From an uncultured bacterium (GTDB taxonomy: Bacteria > DUMJ01), in contig CALGNK010000014.1 of assembly GCA_937958695.1 (NCBI GenBank), positions 1 to 64,000 on the forward strand: DNA of 64,000 bases, in the 5' to 3' direction. Positions 26,563 to 35,463 of this stretch are shown in pieces. The position numbers and the translations under genes are program-made. The notes below the pieces were generated by a model, which saw nothing but the letters and a program-made list of their open reading frames with translations, searched no databases and was not told the DNA's origin. How positions within the stretch are numbered: position 1 is the first letter of the stretch; the number at the start of each line of letters is the position of its first letter.

Positions 26563-27806
26563 TAATACCTTATCTCCTTCTCAATAAGATGTGGTTTTAG
26601 GTCTCTTAGAAGAGCCACTATGACTATGGCTACAAGACCGCCGGAAAAACCATTATTGTAAAGGTTCATATAACCGTGCATCTCTCCAACATGCATAACC
26701 ATTGGAAGATGAAGCATACCTGCAAGTAAACCAATAAACGGTCCAAATCTTCCGCTAAATGGAGCCAGTGTTGTTCCAAAGAGCGCAGCCAAAGTTGGGC
26801 CAGGATCTGAATGAAGCCAGACCTTAGGAATACATATAAGATAAACTCCTAACATTATAGGTAACACATTCTTTATATGTTTTCCCAATGCGCCAAAGCC
26901 GACTATAGTAAAGATTCCTGCTATTACAGGACCATTTATATCTCCACCTATAAGTTTTACATATAATAGACCTAATAATCCAAGTATTCCCATATTTATA
27001 AGAACACTACCTAAACCTCCTATTTCAACAAAGTCGGTTATAAGTCTTCCACTCTCTCTTACTATCTTTTTTATACCTCTTATATCTTTATCTAACGATA
27101 GTCCAAGTACAATAAAAGAAAGAAAATATACGAGTAATATAGGAAATAATATCTCAGTATGCTCTTTACTCCAGTGCATAACTGGTGATATCTTAAAACC
27201 AAATCCTTTTAACATTATATAGTATATAGTTCCTACAATTCCACCTGTAGTCCCAACATTGTATAGATTATAACCTTGGTGTAGGCTATAAACGTGTTTA
27301 GCAAGTGCAGATACAAGCATACCCATAATGATGCCCATTATTATCCCCCATATAATACCAAAATTAAATCCAAAGGCGGTTTGACTTACCGTAGGTGCTA
27401 GTGTTGTTCCAAAGAGACAGGGAGCAATATAGTTCTTCAGTTGTCGTTTAGTAAGCTTAGAGAAAAGACAAACGCCGAAAATGATAGGCCAAATATTAAA
27501 TATGTTTTTCCCAAACATAGCAAAGCCAGACATAGTAAAGACTCCTGCTATGACTAAACCAGAGATGTTAACCCCACTGAGATATGAGACAACCACCCCA
27601 CTGAGACCTACAAGTCCGGCATTTATAAAGGTAGCCCCCAACCCTCCTATGGCTATATAGTCGGTTATAAGTATACTAGGAGATTTAAGTATATTCAAAA
27701 GACCAACACCTATCTCTTCGATTGGTGATAGAAAGAATCCAATAGCTATAAGCGCTAAGTGATAAACTATTAACATTAAAAGAATCTTAACTTTTATCTT
27801 GGACAC
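26562..27806 (-). CDS. DUF1576 membrane protein with internal duplication, putative transporter
   Basis: A 414-aa polytopic membrane protein with roughly ten to twelve helices. It is built of two similar halves. ITDYIAIGGLGATFINAGLVGL pairs with ITDFVEIGGLGSVLINMGIL. VIAGVFTMSGFAMFGKNI pairs with VIAGIFTIVGFGALGKHI. LFGTTLAPTVSQ pairs with LFGTTLAPFSGR, and YNLYNVGTTGGIVG with YMNLYNNGFSGGLVA. Inverted or tandem repeats of this type are typical of secondary transporters. The family has no established function. It lies between the helicase gene (20-base overlap) and the LarA-like gene (one-base overlap), so uptake of the operon's acid substrate is a reasonable guess. Confidence 0.72.
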   Translation of the reverse strand: MSKIKVKILLMLIVYHLALIAIGFFLSPIEEIGVGLLNILKSPSILITDYIAIGGLGATFINAGLVGLSGVVVSYLSGVNISGLVIAGVFTMSGFAMFGKNIFNIWPIIFGVCLFSKLTKRQLKNYIAPCLFGTTLAPTVSQTAFGFNFGIIWGIIMGIIMGMLVSALAKHVYSLHQGYNLYNVGTTGGIVGTIYYIMLKGFGFKISPVMHWSKEHTEILFPILLVYFLSFIVLGLSLDKDIRGIKKIVRESGRLITDFVEIGGLGSVLINMGILGLLGLLYVKLIGGDINGPVIAGIFTIVGFGALGKHIKNVLPIMLGVYLICIPKVWLHSDPGPTLAALFGTTLAPFSGRFGPFIGLLAGMLHLPMVMHVGEMHGYMNLYNNGFSGGLVAIVIVALLRDLKPHLIEKEIRY

Positions 27807-29358
27807 CTCCTCTAAGTATTTTTAGTTCTAAGATTCTATCGATCCTAAATGTTCTGTTCTCTTTTCTGTTATAACAATAACTGGCTACACCAAGAAACTT
27901 CTTACCATTGTAAGAGAATTCTCCTATTTCAAGAGGCTTTATAATTCTTCTAGACTTCTCATCATTGGGTTTTAGATAGGTTATAGATAAGTTTGCATCT
28001 TCCTCTATGGCTTTTTTAATTATATTTATCTTCTCCTCTAAAGGTGTTCTTTCTTCAGATAATTGATACTGGAATTTAGTTAAAAATTCTACGATGCGTC
28101 TATCTAGTAGAATATGAGACTTTTTTATTGGTTTTTTAAGGAAAATTCCCTCAAAGGATGTGCATCTACTAAGTGCTACATATACCTGTCCGGGGGCAAA
28201 GATTCCTCTAGCCAGATCTATAATAACCTTATCAAAAGTCTTACCCTGACTCTTATGGATGGTAACCGCCCAAGCAAGTTTCATTGGATACTGTGTAAAT
28301 GAGCCTATCTCTTCTGTCTCTATCATCTGCGTCTTTTCATTATATCTATAATGGAATATTTCCCATGTGTAAGGAAATATATCCTCTATGTTTCCATCTG
28401 GAAATTGGACCTCAATAACATCGTCTTCAATACCTTTACTAGACCTTATACCAATAACCTTTCCTATAGAGCCATTTACCCATCTTCCCTTAGAATCATT
28501 GTTTAGCATCATCACTTGAGCACCCTTTTTAATTTGAAGTACTAAATCCACAGGATATGAGCCTTCTTCAAACTCTCCCTCTATATAAGCCTCCCAAGTG
28601 TATAATTTACCTCTAAGTTTGCCAAGTTTTTCTCTATTAATCTTATCTGCTGTTTCATTTAGAGGGGTGAGATAGACCGTATAATCAGAATCTGGCGGAG
28701 GTTCTAATCCAACCCTACTATTTAAGAGAGCTAGACTCTCTTCTTTTATAGTATTATTTCTAATCTCATTCAAAAGTCTAATGAATCTCTCATCTTTTTG
28801 TCTATAAACTTTTTCTAGTTCTATAAATTCTAAAGAGACTTCCTTAAATACATCAGCATCAAAAAAATACTGACTTTTATATCTTTCAGTAAAGAATCTT
28901 TTCTCTTTTGAGGTAACTACAGGTGGGAGTTGGTACAAATCTCCTATAAATATCATTTGTATCCCACCAAAGGGCTCTCCCTCTTCTCTTCCATTTAACC
29001 GAAGAAAGTAATCAACACAATCTAGGAGATCTGACCTAACCATCGATATCTCATCAATTACAATAGTGTCTAATTCTTCGTAAAGCTTTCTCTTTTTAGG
29101 TGAAAGTCTATTTATATTCTGTATAGTTATATTCGGTTTAAAACCGAAAAAAGAGTGGATAGTCTCTCCACCAACATTTAATGCGGATACACCAGTTGGT
29201 GCAAGAACAGCTAGTTTCTTCTTTGTTATAGAACGAAAATAGTTTAGAAGGGTAGATTTTCCTGTCCCTGCTTTACCAGTGATAAATATATTTCTATCTG
29301 TGTTCTCCATCAAATCTATGGCCCTTTTAAACTGTTCATTCAGTTCGATATTAGTCAT
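27787..29358 (-). CDS. Pif1/RecD-like SF1B DNA helicase
   Basis: A 523-aa ATP-dependent 5'-3' helicase of the Pif1 group, which unwinds G-quadruplexes and forked DNA. Walker A is ITGKAGTGKSTLL (25-37), followed by LAPTGVSALNVGGETIHSFF and the Walker B stretch DTIVIDEISMVRSDLL. LPPVV and the C-terminal AWAVTIHKSQGKTFDKVIIDL and QVYVALSRCTSFEG (UvrD_C2) complete the helicase motifs. A WYL-like tail (SYNGKKFLGVASYCYNRKENR) ends the protein. It is the first gene of the long minus-strand operon and overlaps DUF1576 by 20 bases, although its function seems unrelated to sugar acids. Confidence 0.9.
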   Translation of the reverse strand: MTNIELNEQFKRAIDLMENTDRNIFITGKAGTGKSTLLNYFRSITKKKLAVLAPTGVSALNVGGETIHSFFGFKPNITIQNINRLSPKKRKLYEELDTIVIDEISMVRSDLLDCVDYFLRLNGREEGEPFGGIQMIFIGDLYQLPPVVTSKEKRFFTERYKSQYFFDADVFKEVSLEFIELEKVYRQKDERFIRLLNEIRNNTIKEESLALLNSRVGLEPPPDSDYTVYLTPLNETADKINREKLGKLRGKLYTWEAYIEGEFEEGSYPVDLVLQIKKGAQVMMLNNDSKGRWVNGSIGKVIGIRSSKGIEDDVIEVQFPDGNIEDIFPYTWEIFHYRYNEKTQMIETEEIGSFTQYPMKLAWAVTIHKSQGKTFDKVIIDLARGIFAPGQVYVALSRCTSFEGIFLKKPIKKSHILLDRRIVEFLTKFQYQLSEERTPLEEKINIIKKAIEEDANLSITYLKPNDEKSRRIIKPLEIGEFSYNGKKFLGVASYCYNRKENRTFRIDRILELKILRGGVQDKS

Positions 29359-29389
29359 AAATATCCACCTAGTTAGACAAACTTCTTTT

Positions 29390-29418
29390 ATTATACAGTA
29401 TTAAAGGAATTATAGCAA
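29390..29418 (-). promoter_or_regulatory. Promoter for the helicase-LarA-DUF1537 operon
   Basis: On the minus strand: TTGCTA (29418-29413), a 17-base spacer and TATAAT (29395-29390). The helicase start codon lies about 30 bases downstream. The -35 box is inside the palindrome at 29413-29428. Confidence 0.7.
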
Positions 29419-29428
29419 AGTTTTGCTA
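29413..29428. promoter_or_regulatory. Palindromic candidate operator between divergent promoters
   Basis: TAGCAAA and TTTGCTA form a perfect inverted repeat separated by GT (16 bp). It covers the -35 box of the leftward promoter and ends five bases before the -35 box of the rightward promoter. A dimeric regulator bound here could affect both. Confidence 0.45.
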
Positions 29429-29432
29429 ACTA

Positions 29433-29461
29433 TTGCCATCTTTTTATCTTGTTAGTATAAT
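29433..29461 (+). promoter_or_regulatory. Promoter for the ABC exporter pair
   Basis: TTGCCA at 29433-29438, a 17-base spacer and TATAAT at 29456-29461. The exporter gene starts 32 bases later, behind GGAGGAG. Confidence 0.75.
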
Positions 29462-29492
29462 ATATGTGGATTTCATTAAGGAGGAGATTTTA

Positions 29493-31289
29493 ATGCATCT
29501 ACCTTTACCTAACCTGATGGCATTTTTATCCCATATGAACCCGTATAGAAGATTCTATGTGATAGGTTTTACCGGGTCTTTGATAGAGATTATTACAAAC
29601 CTTTTTGGACCTTGGAGTGCTAAACTTATTATTGACAATATATTATCAGCTGGATCTCATAAGGATCAACTTATTCCATTTTTGGTAAGGATATCCCTTT
29701 TTCTTCTTGTTTTAGGGCTTATACGCGCTTTTGCGATATATGTACAGATTATGTATATAGAAAAGGCATCACAACTAATTGCTAAAGACCTTCGTAACAG
29801 ACTTTATAAGCACATACTAAAACTTCCATTTTCGTTTCACAATACTACTATGACTGGAGATCTGATGTCGAGAGCTACAAGTGATGTAAATTCGATAAGG
29901 GAGGCTTTAGGATTTGGAATATTAAATGCATTCTACTGTATCACATATTACGTTGGTATAATGCTTGTCCTCTTTTACTTAAATTGGAAGTTTACCCTTG
30001 TTGCAAGCGCTACATTACCTATTTTGATGTATGTGGGTATAAGATTTAGGAGTAAGATAAATCCTCTCTATGAAAAGATTCAGGAAGAAATAGCAAAATT
30101 TACTACAATTGTTCAAGAAAATATCTCCGGCATAAGGGTAATAAAGGCTTTCTTTAAGGAAAAGATGGAGATAGCAAGATTTACAAAGCAAAATCAAGTT
30201 TTATTCGATACAAATATGGCTATCGTAAAGCTCCAAGCATTTTACTATCCGTTTATGGACTTTTTAGAGGCTATGACTGTGGGATTGGTGCTCTTTTATG
30301 GAGGTAGGTCGGTAATTCAGGATAAAGCAACTATAGGACTACTCGTTGCCTTTAGTGGATATCTTTCTATGTTAATATGGCCTGTAAGACTTGTAGGTTT
30401 TACTTTAAGCCTCTTCCAAAGAGGTGATGCATCTGCTGGAAGAATACTCAAACTCCTATCAGAAAAATACCTTCCAGATTTGGGAAAGATAAAGATTAAG
30501 CCAGAAGAAATTAGAGGAGAAGTAAGTTTTGAGCATGTATACTTTAACTATCCGGATTCAGAAGAGTCTGTATTAGAAGATATAAACTTAGTGGCTAAAC
30601 CGGGAGAACTTATAGCCCTAGTTGGAACTACTGGTTCTGGTAAGAGTACGCTGGTTCAGCTTATACCTAGATTCTTTGACGTTACTTTTGGCAGTATAAA
30701 GATAGACGGAATAGATATAAGAGACATACCACTTTCAACGTTAAGAAAGATTGTAGCTGTTGTATTTCAAGAGACCTTTCTCTTTTCTGCTTCTATAAGA
30801 GACAATATTGCCTTTGGAAGACCAGATGCATCATTTGAAGAGATCGTAGAGTGTGCAAAATTAGCACAAGCTGATGAATTTATTATGGAGCTTCCAAATG
30901 GATATGATACTGTTGTTGGAGAGAGAGGACTTGGGCTTTCTGGTGGACAAAAACAGAGGATAGCCATAGCTAGGGCTCTACTTATGAATCCTAAAGTCCT
31001 TATATTGGATGATTCGACAAGTAGTGTAGACCAAGAGACAGAGATTAAGATCCATAAGGCTCTAGAAAATCTTATGAAAGGGAGAACGACATTTGTAGTA
31101 GCACAACGTCTATCTACTGTTAAAAGAGCTGACCAGATTATAGTCCTTGATAAGGGTAAGATTGTGGAAAGAGGTACCCATAGTGAACTTCTCTCTAAAG
31201 ATGGATACTACAAGAGGATATACGATATACAGTGGGGTCAAACAGAGTTATTACTTAGAGAGTTGAGAGAAGAAAGGAGTAGAGTATAG
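29493..31289 (+). CDS. Heterodimeric ABC exporter subunit with degenerate ATP site (TM287-like)
   Basis: A 598-aa half-transporter: six transmembrane helices (about 20-310) then a nucleotide-binding domain. Walker A is VGTTGSGKSTL and the signature is LSGGQKQRIAI. Walker B ends LILDDST, so the catalytic Glu is Asp, the hallmark of the degenerate-site subunit in heterodimers such as TM287 or BmrC. It exports hydrophobic compounds or drugs together with the next gene, two bases downstream. ATG 29493 is preceded by AAGGAGGAG; an upstream start at 29433 would fall inside the promoter and is rejected. Confidence 0.92.
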   Translation: MHLPLPNLMAFLSHMNPYRRFYVIGFTGSLIEIITNLFGPWSAKLIIDNILSAGSHKDQLIPFLVRISLFLLVLGLIRAFAIYVQIMYIEKASQLIAKDLRNRLYKHILKLPFSFHNTTMTGDLMSRATSDVNSIREALGFGILNAFYCITYYVGIMLVLFYLNWKFTLVASATLPILMYVGIRFRSKINPLYEKIQEEIAKFTTIVQENISGIRVIKAFFKEKMEIARFTKQNQVLFDTNMAIVKLQAFYYPFMDFLEAMTVGLVLFYGGRSVIQDKATIGLLVAFSGYLSMLIWPVRLVGFTLSLFQRGDASAGRILKLLSEKYLPDLGKIKIKPEEIRGEVSFEHVYFNYPDSEESVLEDINLVAKPGELIALVGTTGSGKSTLVQLIPRFFDVTFGSIKIDGIDIRDIPLSTLRKIVAVVFQETFLFSASIRDNIAFGRPDASFEEIVECAKLAQADEFIMELPNGYDTVVGERGLGLSGGQKQRIAIARALLMNPKVLILDDSTSSVDQETEIKIHKALENLMKGRTTFVVAQRLSTVKRADQIIVLDKGKIVERGTHSELLSKDGYYKRIYDIQWGQTELLLRELREERSRV

Positions 31290-31291
31290 AT

Positions 31292-33058
31292 ATGGAAGAA
31301 GGAAGGACTAAAGTTAGTAGATACTATGTAAAGAGACTGCTTTCATACTTAAAACCTTATATATCTTATCTAATCTTAGCGCTTCTACTTATCTTTGGCC
31401 TTATAGGGATATCTTTGTACGCTCCGATAGTTATCAAGATTACTATTGATAACTACATAATGAAGGGCGATTACCCTGGTATGTTAAAAATGATAGTTAT
31501 ACTGATAGGGATATACATAGCTAGCTGGATATTATCTAATCTAAGGACAAAGCTTCTTGCTCTTACAGGTCAGAAGGTCATATTTAAGATAAGACAGGAA
31601 CTATTTGAACATTTACAGAATCTTTCGTTTAGGTTCTATGACAATACCCCTGTTGGGAAGATTGTAACTAGGCTTACAGGCGATGTGGATGCTATGAGTG
31701 AGCTTGTAAGTGGAGGAATAATCAACGTAATATCAGAACTTGTGATGCTTGTAGGGATAGTGTATATGATGTTTAGACTCCATGTGCAACTTACCTGGGC
31801 AGTGCTTGCTACTCTCCCATTACTTATCTATATGTTTGCCGTTGTAGAAAGAAGACTACTAGAATCTGAACGTAATGTAAGAACCACTGCTACTGATATG
31901 AATATAAACCTAGAAGAGAGCATCTCTGGAGTTAGAGTAATACAAGCCTACAATAGAGAAGAGTATAATCTAGAAAGATTTAAAGAATACAACGAAAGAC
32001 ACTATAATGCTTGTCTAAACACTATTAGACTTATAGCCATACTTTGGCCAGGTGTAGAAGTCTTTTGGGTGTTAGCATCTATAGTTGTGGTAGGCTTTGG
32101 TGGTTATTGGCTTATAAAAGAGGCTATAACTATAGGTATAATAACTGCCTTTATATCGTATGTTGGAAATTTCTTCGGCCCAGTAAGAAGTTTAAGTCAA
32201 TTTTTACAAATTATACAGAGAGCTTCGGCAGGGGCAGAAAAGGTTTTTTCTATATTAGATACCGAGGTCGATATTAAAGACGAGCCAAATGCATTAGAAC
32301 TTCCTTCGGTAAAAGGAAAGGTAGAATTTAGGGATGTATATTTTTCATATGATGGTTCAGAAATAGTTTTAAAAGGGATAAATCTTACAGTAGAGCCGGG
32401 GCAGACGGTGGCTATAGTAGGGCACACTGGAGCAGGGAAAACTTCACTTGTAAACTTACTCTGTAGGTTTTATGATCCTACAGGTGGTTCGATTCTAATA
32501 GATGGTTATGACATAAAGAATGTAACAATTAAATCTTTAAGAAGACAGATTGGAGTAGTATTACAAGAGCCATTCCTATTTTCTGGAACTATAAGAGATA
32601 ATATGAAATACGGGAAAGAAACAGCTCAGGATGACGATATTTGGAGAGCTCTAGATATAATAGGTGCAGGCGAATTTGTGAGAAGACTACCCAAAAGGCT
32701 TGATACTACCATAGGAGAAAGAGGAATATCTCTATCTATGGGGCAGAGACAGCTCTTATCATTTGCAAGGGTAATACTGGCTGACCCTAGGATTATAGTT
32801 TTAGATGAGGCTACTTCAAATATAGATACAGAGACAGAGCAACAGATTCAATCTGCCCTAAGGACACTTCTTAGGGGGAGGACTGCTTTCATTATAGCCC
32901 ATAGATTGTCTACTATAAGAGAGGCAGATCTGATAGTAGTCATAGAAAATGGTAAGATTGTAGAGAAAGGTACACATGCTGAGCTTTTAGCACTTGGGGG
33001 TATATATTATAGGATGAATGTGGCTCAGTTTGATCCTACATTAATAGAAGTTATTTAG
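31292..33058 (+). CDS. Heterodimeric ABC exporter subunit with consensus ATP site (TM288-like)
   Basis: A 588-aa half-transporter with six helices and a nucleotide-binding domain. Walker A is VGHTGAGKTSL and Walker B is IIVLDEATS with the catalytic Glu. Its signature is LSMGQRQLLSF instead of LSGGQ. Together with the Asp-Walker B of the upstream partner this forms one inactive and one active ATP site, exactly the TM287/288 arrangement. Its stop overlaps the end of the convergent DUF4091 gene by 8 bases. The substrate is unknown. Confidence 0.92.
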   Translation: MEEGRTKVSRYYVKRLLSYLKPYISYLILALLLIFGLIGISLYAPIVIKITIDNYIMKGDYPGMLKMIVILIGIYIASWILSNLRTKLLALTGQKVIFKIRQELFEHLQNLSFRFYDNTPVGKIVTRLTGDVDAMSELVSGGIINVISELVMLVGIVYMMFRLHVQLTWAVLATLPLLIYMFAVVERRLLESERNVRTTATDMNINLEESISGVRVIQAYNREEYNLERFKEYNERHYNACLNTIRLIAILWPGVEVFWVLASIVVVGFGGYWLIKEAITIGIITAFISYVGNFFGPVRSLSQFLQIIQRASAGAEKVFSILDTEVDIKDEPNALELPSVKGKVEFRDVYFSYDGSEIVLKGINLTVEPGQTVAIVGHTGAGKTSLVNLLCRFYDPTGGSILIDGYDIKNVTIKSLRRQIGVVLQEPFLFSGTIRDNMKYGKETAQDDDIWRALDIIGAGEFVRRLPKRLDTTIGERGISLSMGQRQLLSFARVILADPRIIVLDEATSNIDTETEQQIQSALRTLLRGRTAFIIAHRLSTIREADLIVVIENGKIVEKGTHAELLALGGIYYRMNVAQFDPTLIEVI

Positions 33059-34784
33059 TTTCTAGCGCATCAAGGAGAGCTATTCTGAAATCATAGTAAT
33101 CCTTGCTATCTAGACTATAGAGTTCACTTGGATTCTTACTAGAGTTTGGATGAAAAGCTTTTATATCTTTAGTCTTAAATATTTTGTCCCATAATGACTC
33201 TAACAAAGCATTATTTTTCTCTTTTAGCATCATTATAAGTTCGTAATCCTCTATTCCTCTTTTCAAGCTCTTATACCTTAGCGTAAGTATAGGCCTTCCA
33301 TCATTGCCTGGATAGACAAAGTTGGTATCTCCTGCCCTCCAGTATGGAAATCTATAAGATATACGTTCCCTTGGTTTTTCTGGCCATACTGTATAGTTCC
33401 ATCTTAAGAAGCCATCGAGCTCTAAGAATGCTGTCAATATACCTATCAATCTGCTTTCTACTAAAGGTGAACTTATAAATGTATTTGGATAAGGAGGCCA
33501 GCAACAGACATACCATAGTATACGTCCATCTATCTTGTTTTTTAATTCTTTTAGCACCTCCCATTTTTCACATACTCCTGGTAATACTGGAACAAAATCA
33601 GATATTCTATCTTTGAATTCTTCTATAAATTCAGGATGATTTATTGCAGACTTAAATTTGAAATTAGGAGCTATCTCTTTAATAGTTTCTAAACTTCTTT
33701 TATATCTCTCTATATCCCCTGGCTCATCTGCTACTATCCTAACTTTGTCTATGAGTTTTTTCTCTATGAAGAATTGCTCCAGTGCTTTTATGTATGACTT
33801 TATATCTTTTCCGTTTCTAATATATTTAAAGGTCCCATCTGTCCTATCGTAGTATCTTATCCTTACCCCATCGGGATAATCATCGGCTAAAGTGCCATAG
33901 CCATACTCAGGGTCGAGCCATATATTTGTTAGACCAAAGACCTCCAATTCTTCATCAATACCATATTTCATACATAGATTTATATATCTTTCAACCGCTG
34001 AAAAGTCATAACTATATCCAGATTCATCCTTCTCGATTCGAATCATACTATACTCAAAAAGGTCTGAAGGATAGTTCTTTACACGATAGCATCTCTGACC
34101 TGACCAAGGAATCTCGGAAGCTATTATAGTTATTGCCTTCTGTCCTAGTTCTGATAAAGATTTTATATAATTCTCTAGGACTCTAAAATGTTCTTCACTC
34201 CAGAGATGAGCCTCATGTTTACGAGCTATATTTGATGGATGTTGCCATAGATCTAAATAAAATCTAAAGTTTCTAGGTTCGGGAAGTTCCACATCCTTTA
34301 CTGTGATGTCAAAATTAAATTCCTTTACCAATTCTTCATCTTCGAACATATATTGTTTGTATATCTTTACTTTACCTTTATAATTCCCAGGAGAGATATC
34401 TCTAGGGATTACCACTTCTATCCATACAGGTTGTATCTTATCTTTCTCTACAAAGATAACTTCGTCATTAAGTAATAAATCTGCCTTATATACCCTGTCA
34501 TCGTCCTCTATAAATCCAATAGGGTAGGTCTTTGTATATAGGTTAGCGATATTACACTCTACTCTGATATTTTTTATAGAACCTTTGGGTGAAAAGTTTG
34601 GCCTTTTGCCAACATTTAGATAAAAGTCTTCGTCTAACTTTAAAAGTAGTTGTAAGACTGCCCAATCGCCCTTACATACTACAATTCTATTAAAGATTTT
34701 TTCAAAGATTAGATCCTCCCCATAGTTATCTACCCCATAAATAGCCTTATAACCTTCATCTACAAGAGTAGCCTTTAACTTCAT
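33051..34784 (-). CDS. DUF4091 glycoside hydrolase-like protein
   Basis: A 577-aa protein without signal peptide. The N-terminal half (about 1-165) looks like beta-sandwich domains (SPGNYKGKVKIYKQ). It is followed by a TIM-barrel-like part with RFYLDLWQHPSNIAR and RIVADEPGDIERY, and the C-terminal DUF4091 region with FLRWNYTVWP, the FVYPG loop and a LKRGIEDYELIMML helix. DUF4091 proteins are annotated as glycoside-hydrolase-like, with little experimental evidence. It is monocistronic on the minus strand, with AGGAGG before ATG, and overlaps the ABC exporter gene end by 8 bases. Confidence 0.75.
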   Translation of the reverse strand: MKLKATLVDEGYKAIYGVDNYGEDLIFEKIFNRIVVCKGDWAVLQLLLKLDEDFYLNVGKRPNFSPKGSIKNIRVECNIANLYTKTYPIGFIEDDDRVYKADLLLNDEVIFVEKDKIQPVWIEVVIPRDISPGNYKGKVKIYKQYMFEDEELVKEFNFDITVKDVELPEPRNFRFYLDLWQHPSNIARKHEAHLWSEEHFRVLENYIKSLSELGQKAITIIASEIPWSGQRCYRVKNYPSDLFEYSMIRIEKDESGYSYDFSAVERYINLCMKYGIDEELEVFGLTNIWLDPEYGYGTLADDYPDGVRIRYYDRTDGTFKYIRNGKDIKSYIKALEQFFIEKKLIDKVRIVADEPGDIERYKRSLETIKEIAPNFKFKSAINHPEFIEEFKDRISDFVPVLPGVCEKWEVLKELKNKIDGRILWYVCCWPPYPNTFISSPLVESRLIGILTAFLELDGFLRWNYTVWPEKPRERISYRFPYWRAGDTNFVYPGNDGRPILTLRYKSLKRGIEDYELIMMLKEKNNALLESLWDKIFKTKDIKAFHPNSSKNPSELYSLDSKDYYDFRIALLDALETK

Positions 34785-34888
34785 CCGCTTTAATCCTCCT
34801 ATCTATTAGCTTTATACAGATTATACTTTAATTTTGCATATTGTGCTATAATCATCCTAAATAGATAAGTATAAAAGGGAGGGTTACT

Positions 34889-35455
34889 ATGGATGTAAAT
34901 GTAAAATACTTTGAGACAAAGGGTAGGGTGAATACTGATGAGACGTTAAAAGTTGCTAAGGAAAGAGCAAAGTCTCTAGGGATAAATCAGATTGTTGTAG
35001 CTTCAACATATGGGGAGACTGGAAGAAAAGCATTGGAAGTCTTTAAGGATATGGATGTAAACCTTGTTATAGTAACCATCTCTTCTGGATTTACCAAGGA
35101 AGGATGGATTATGCCTGATGATGTCAGAAAAGAACTAGAATCTAAAGGGGCTAAGGTTCTCACTTGTATTCATGCATTAGGGGATGATGTAGGTTCTACT
35201 TTTAGCGGTAAATTCGGTGGACATAACCCCAATGAGATAGTAGCAGATGTGTTAAGAAGATTTTCTCAGGGCATGAAGGTCGCTGTAGAGATTACTATTA
35301 TGGCTGCCGAAGCCGGATTAATAGATGTAAACCAAGAAACAATAGCTATAGGTGGAACCGATAGAGGAGCGGACACTGCAATAGTGGTAAAGCCATCTTA
35401 TGCGAGAGACTTTCTCTCTTTTGAGATAAAAGAGATCTTAGCTAAACCTAGATAG
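34889..35455 (+). CDS. Pyruvate kinase C-terminal-like domain protein
   Basis: A stand-alone alpha/beta domain of 188 aa that resembles the C-terminal (allosteric) domain of pyruvate kinase and occurs alone in many archaea and anaerobes. GINQIVVASTYGETGRKALE is the PK_C-like strand-loop, and GGTDRGADTAIVVKP is conserved in these stand-alone proteins. No catalytic barrel is present, so it is not a pyruvate kinase. Its role is unknown. It leads a small operon with an oxidoreductase eight bases later and rubredoxin. A TATAAT at about 34841 lies upstream, without a clear -35. Confidence 0.72.
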   Translation: MDVNVKYFETKGRVNTDETLKVAKERAKSLGINQIVVASTYGETGRKALEVFKDMDVNLVIVTISSGFTKEGWIMPDDVRKELESKGAKVLTCIHALGDDVGSTFSGKFGGHNPNEIVADVLRRFSQGMKVAVEITIMAAEAGLIDVNQETIAIGGTDRGADTAIVVKPSYARDFLSFEIKEILAKPR

Positions 35456-35463
35456 GAGGTAAA

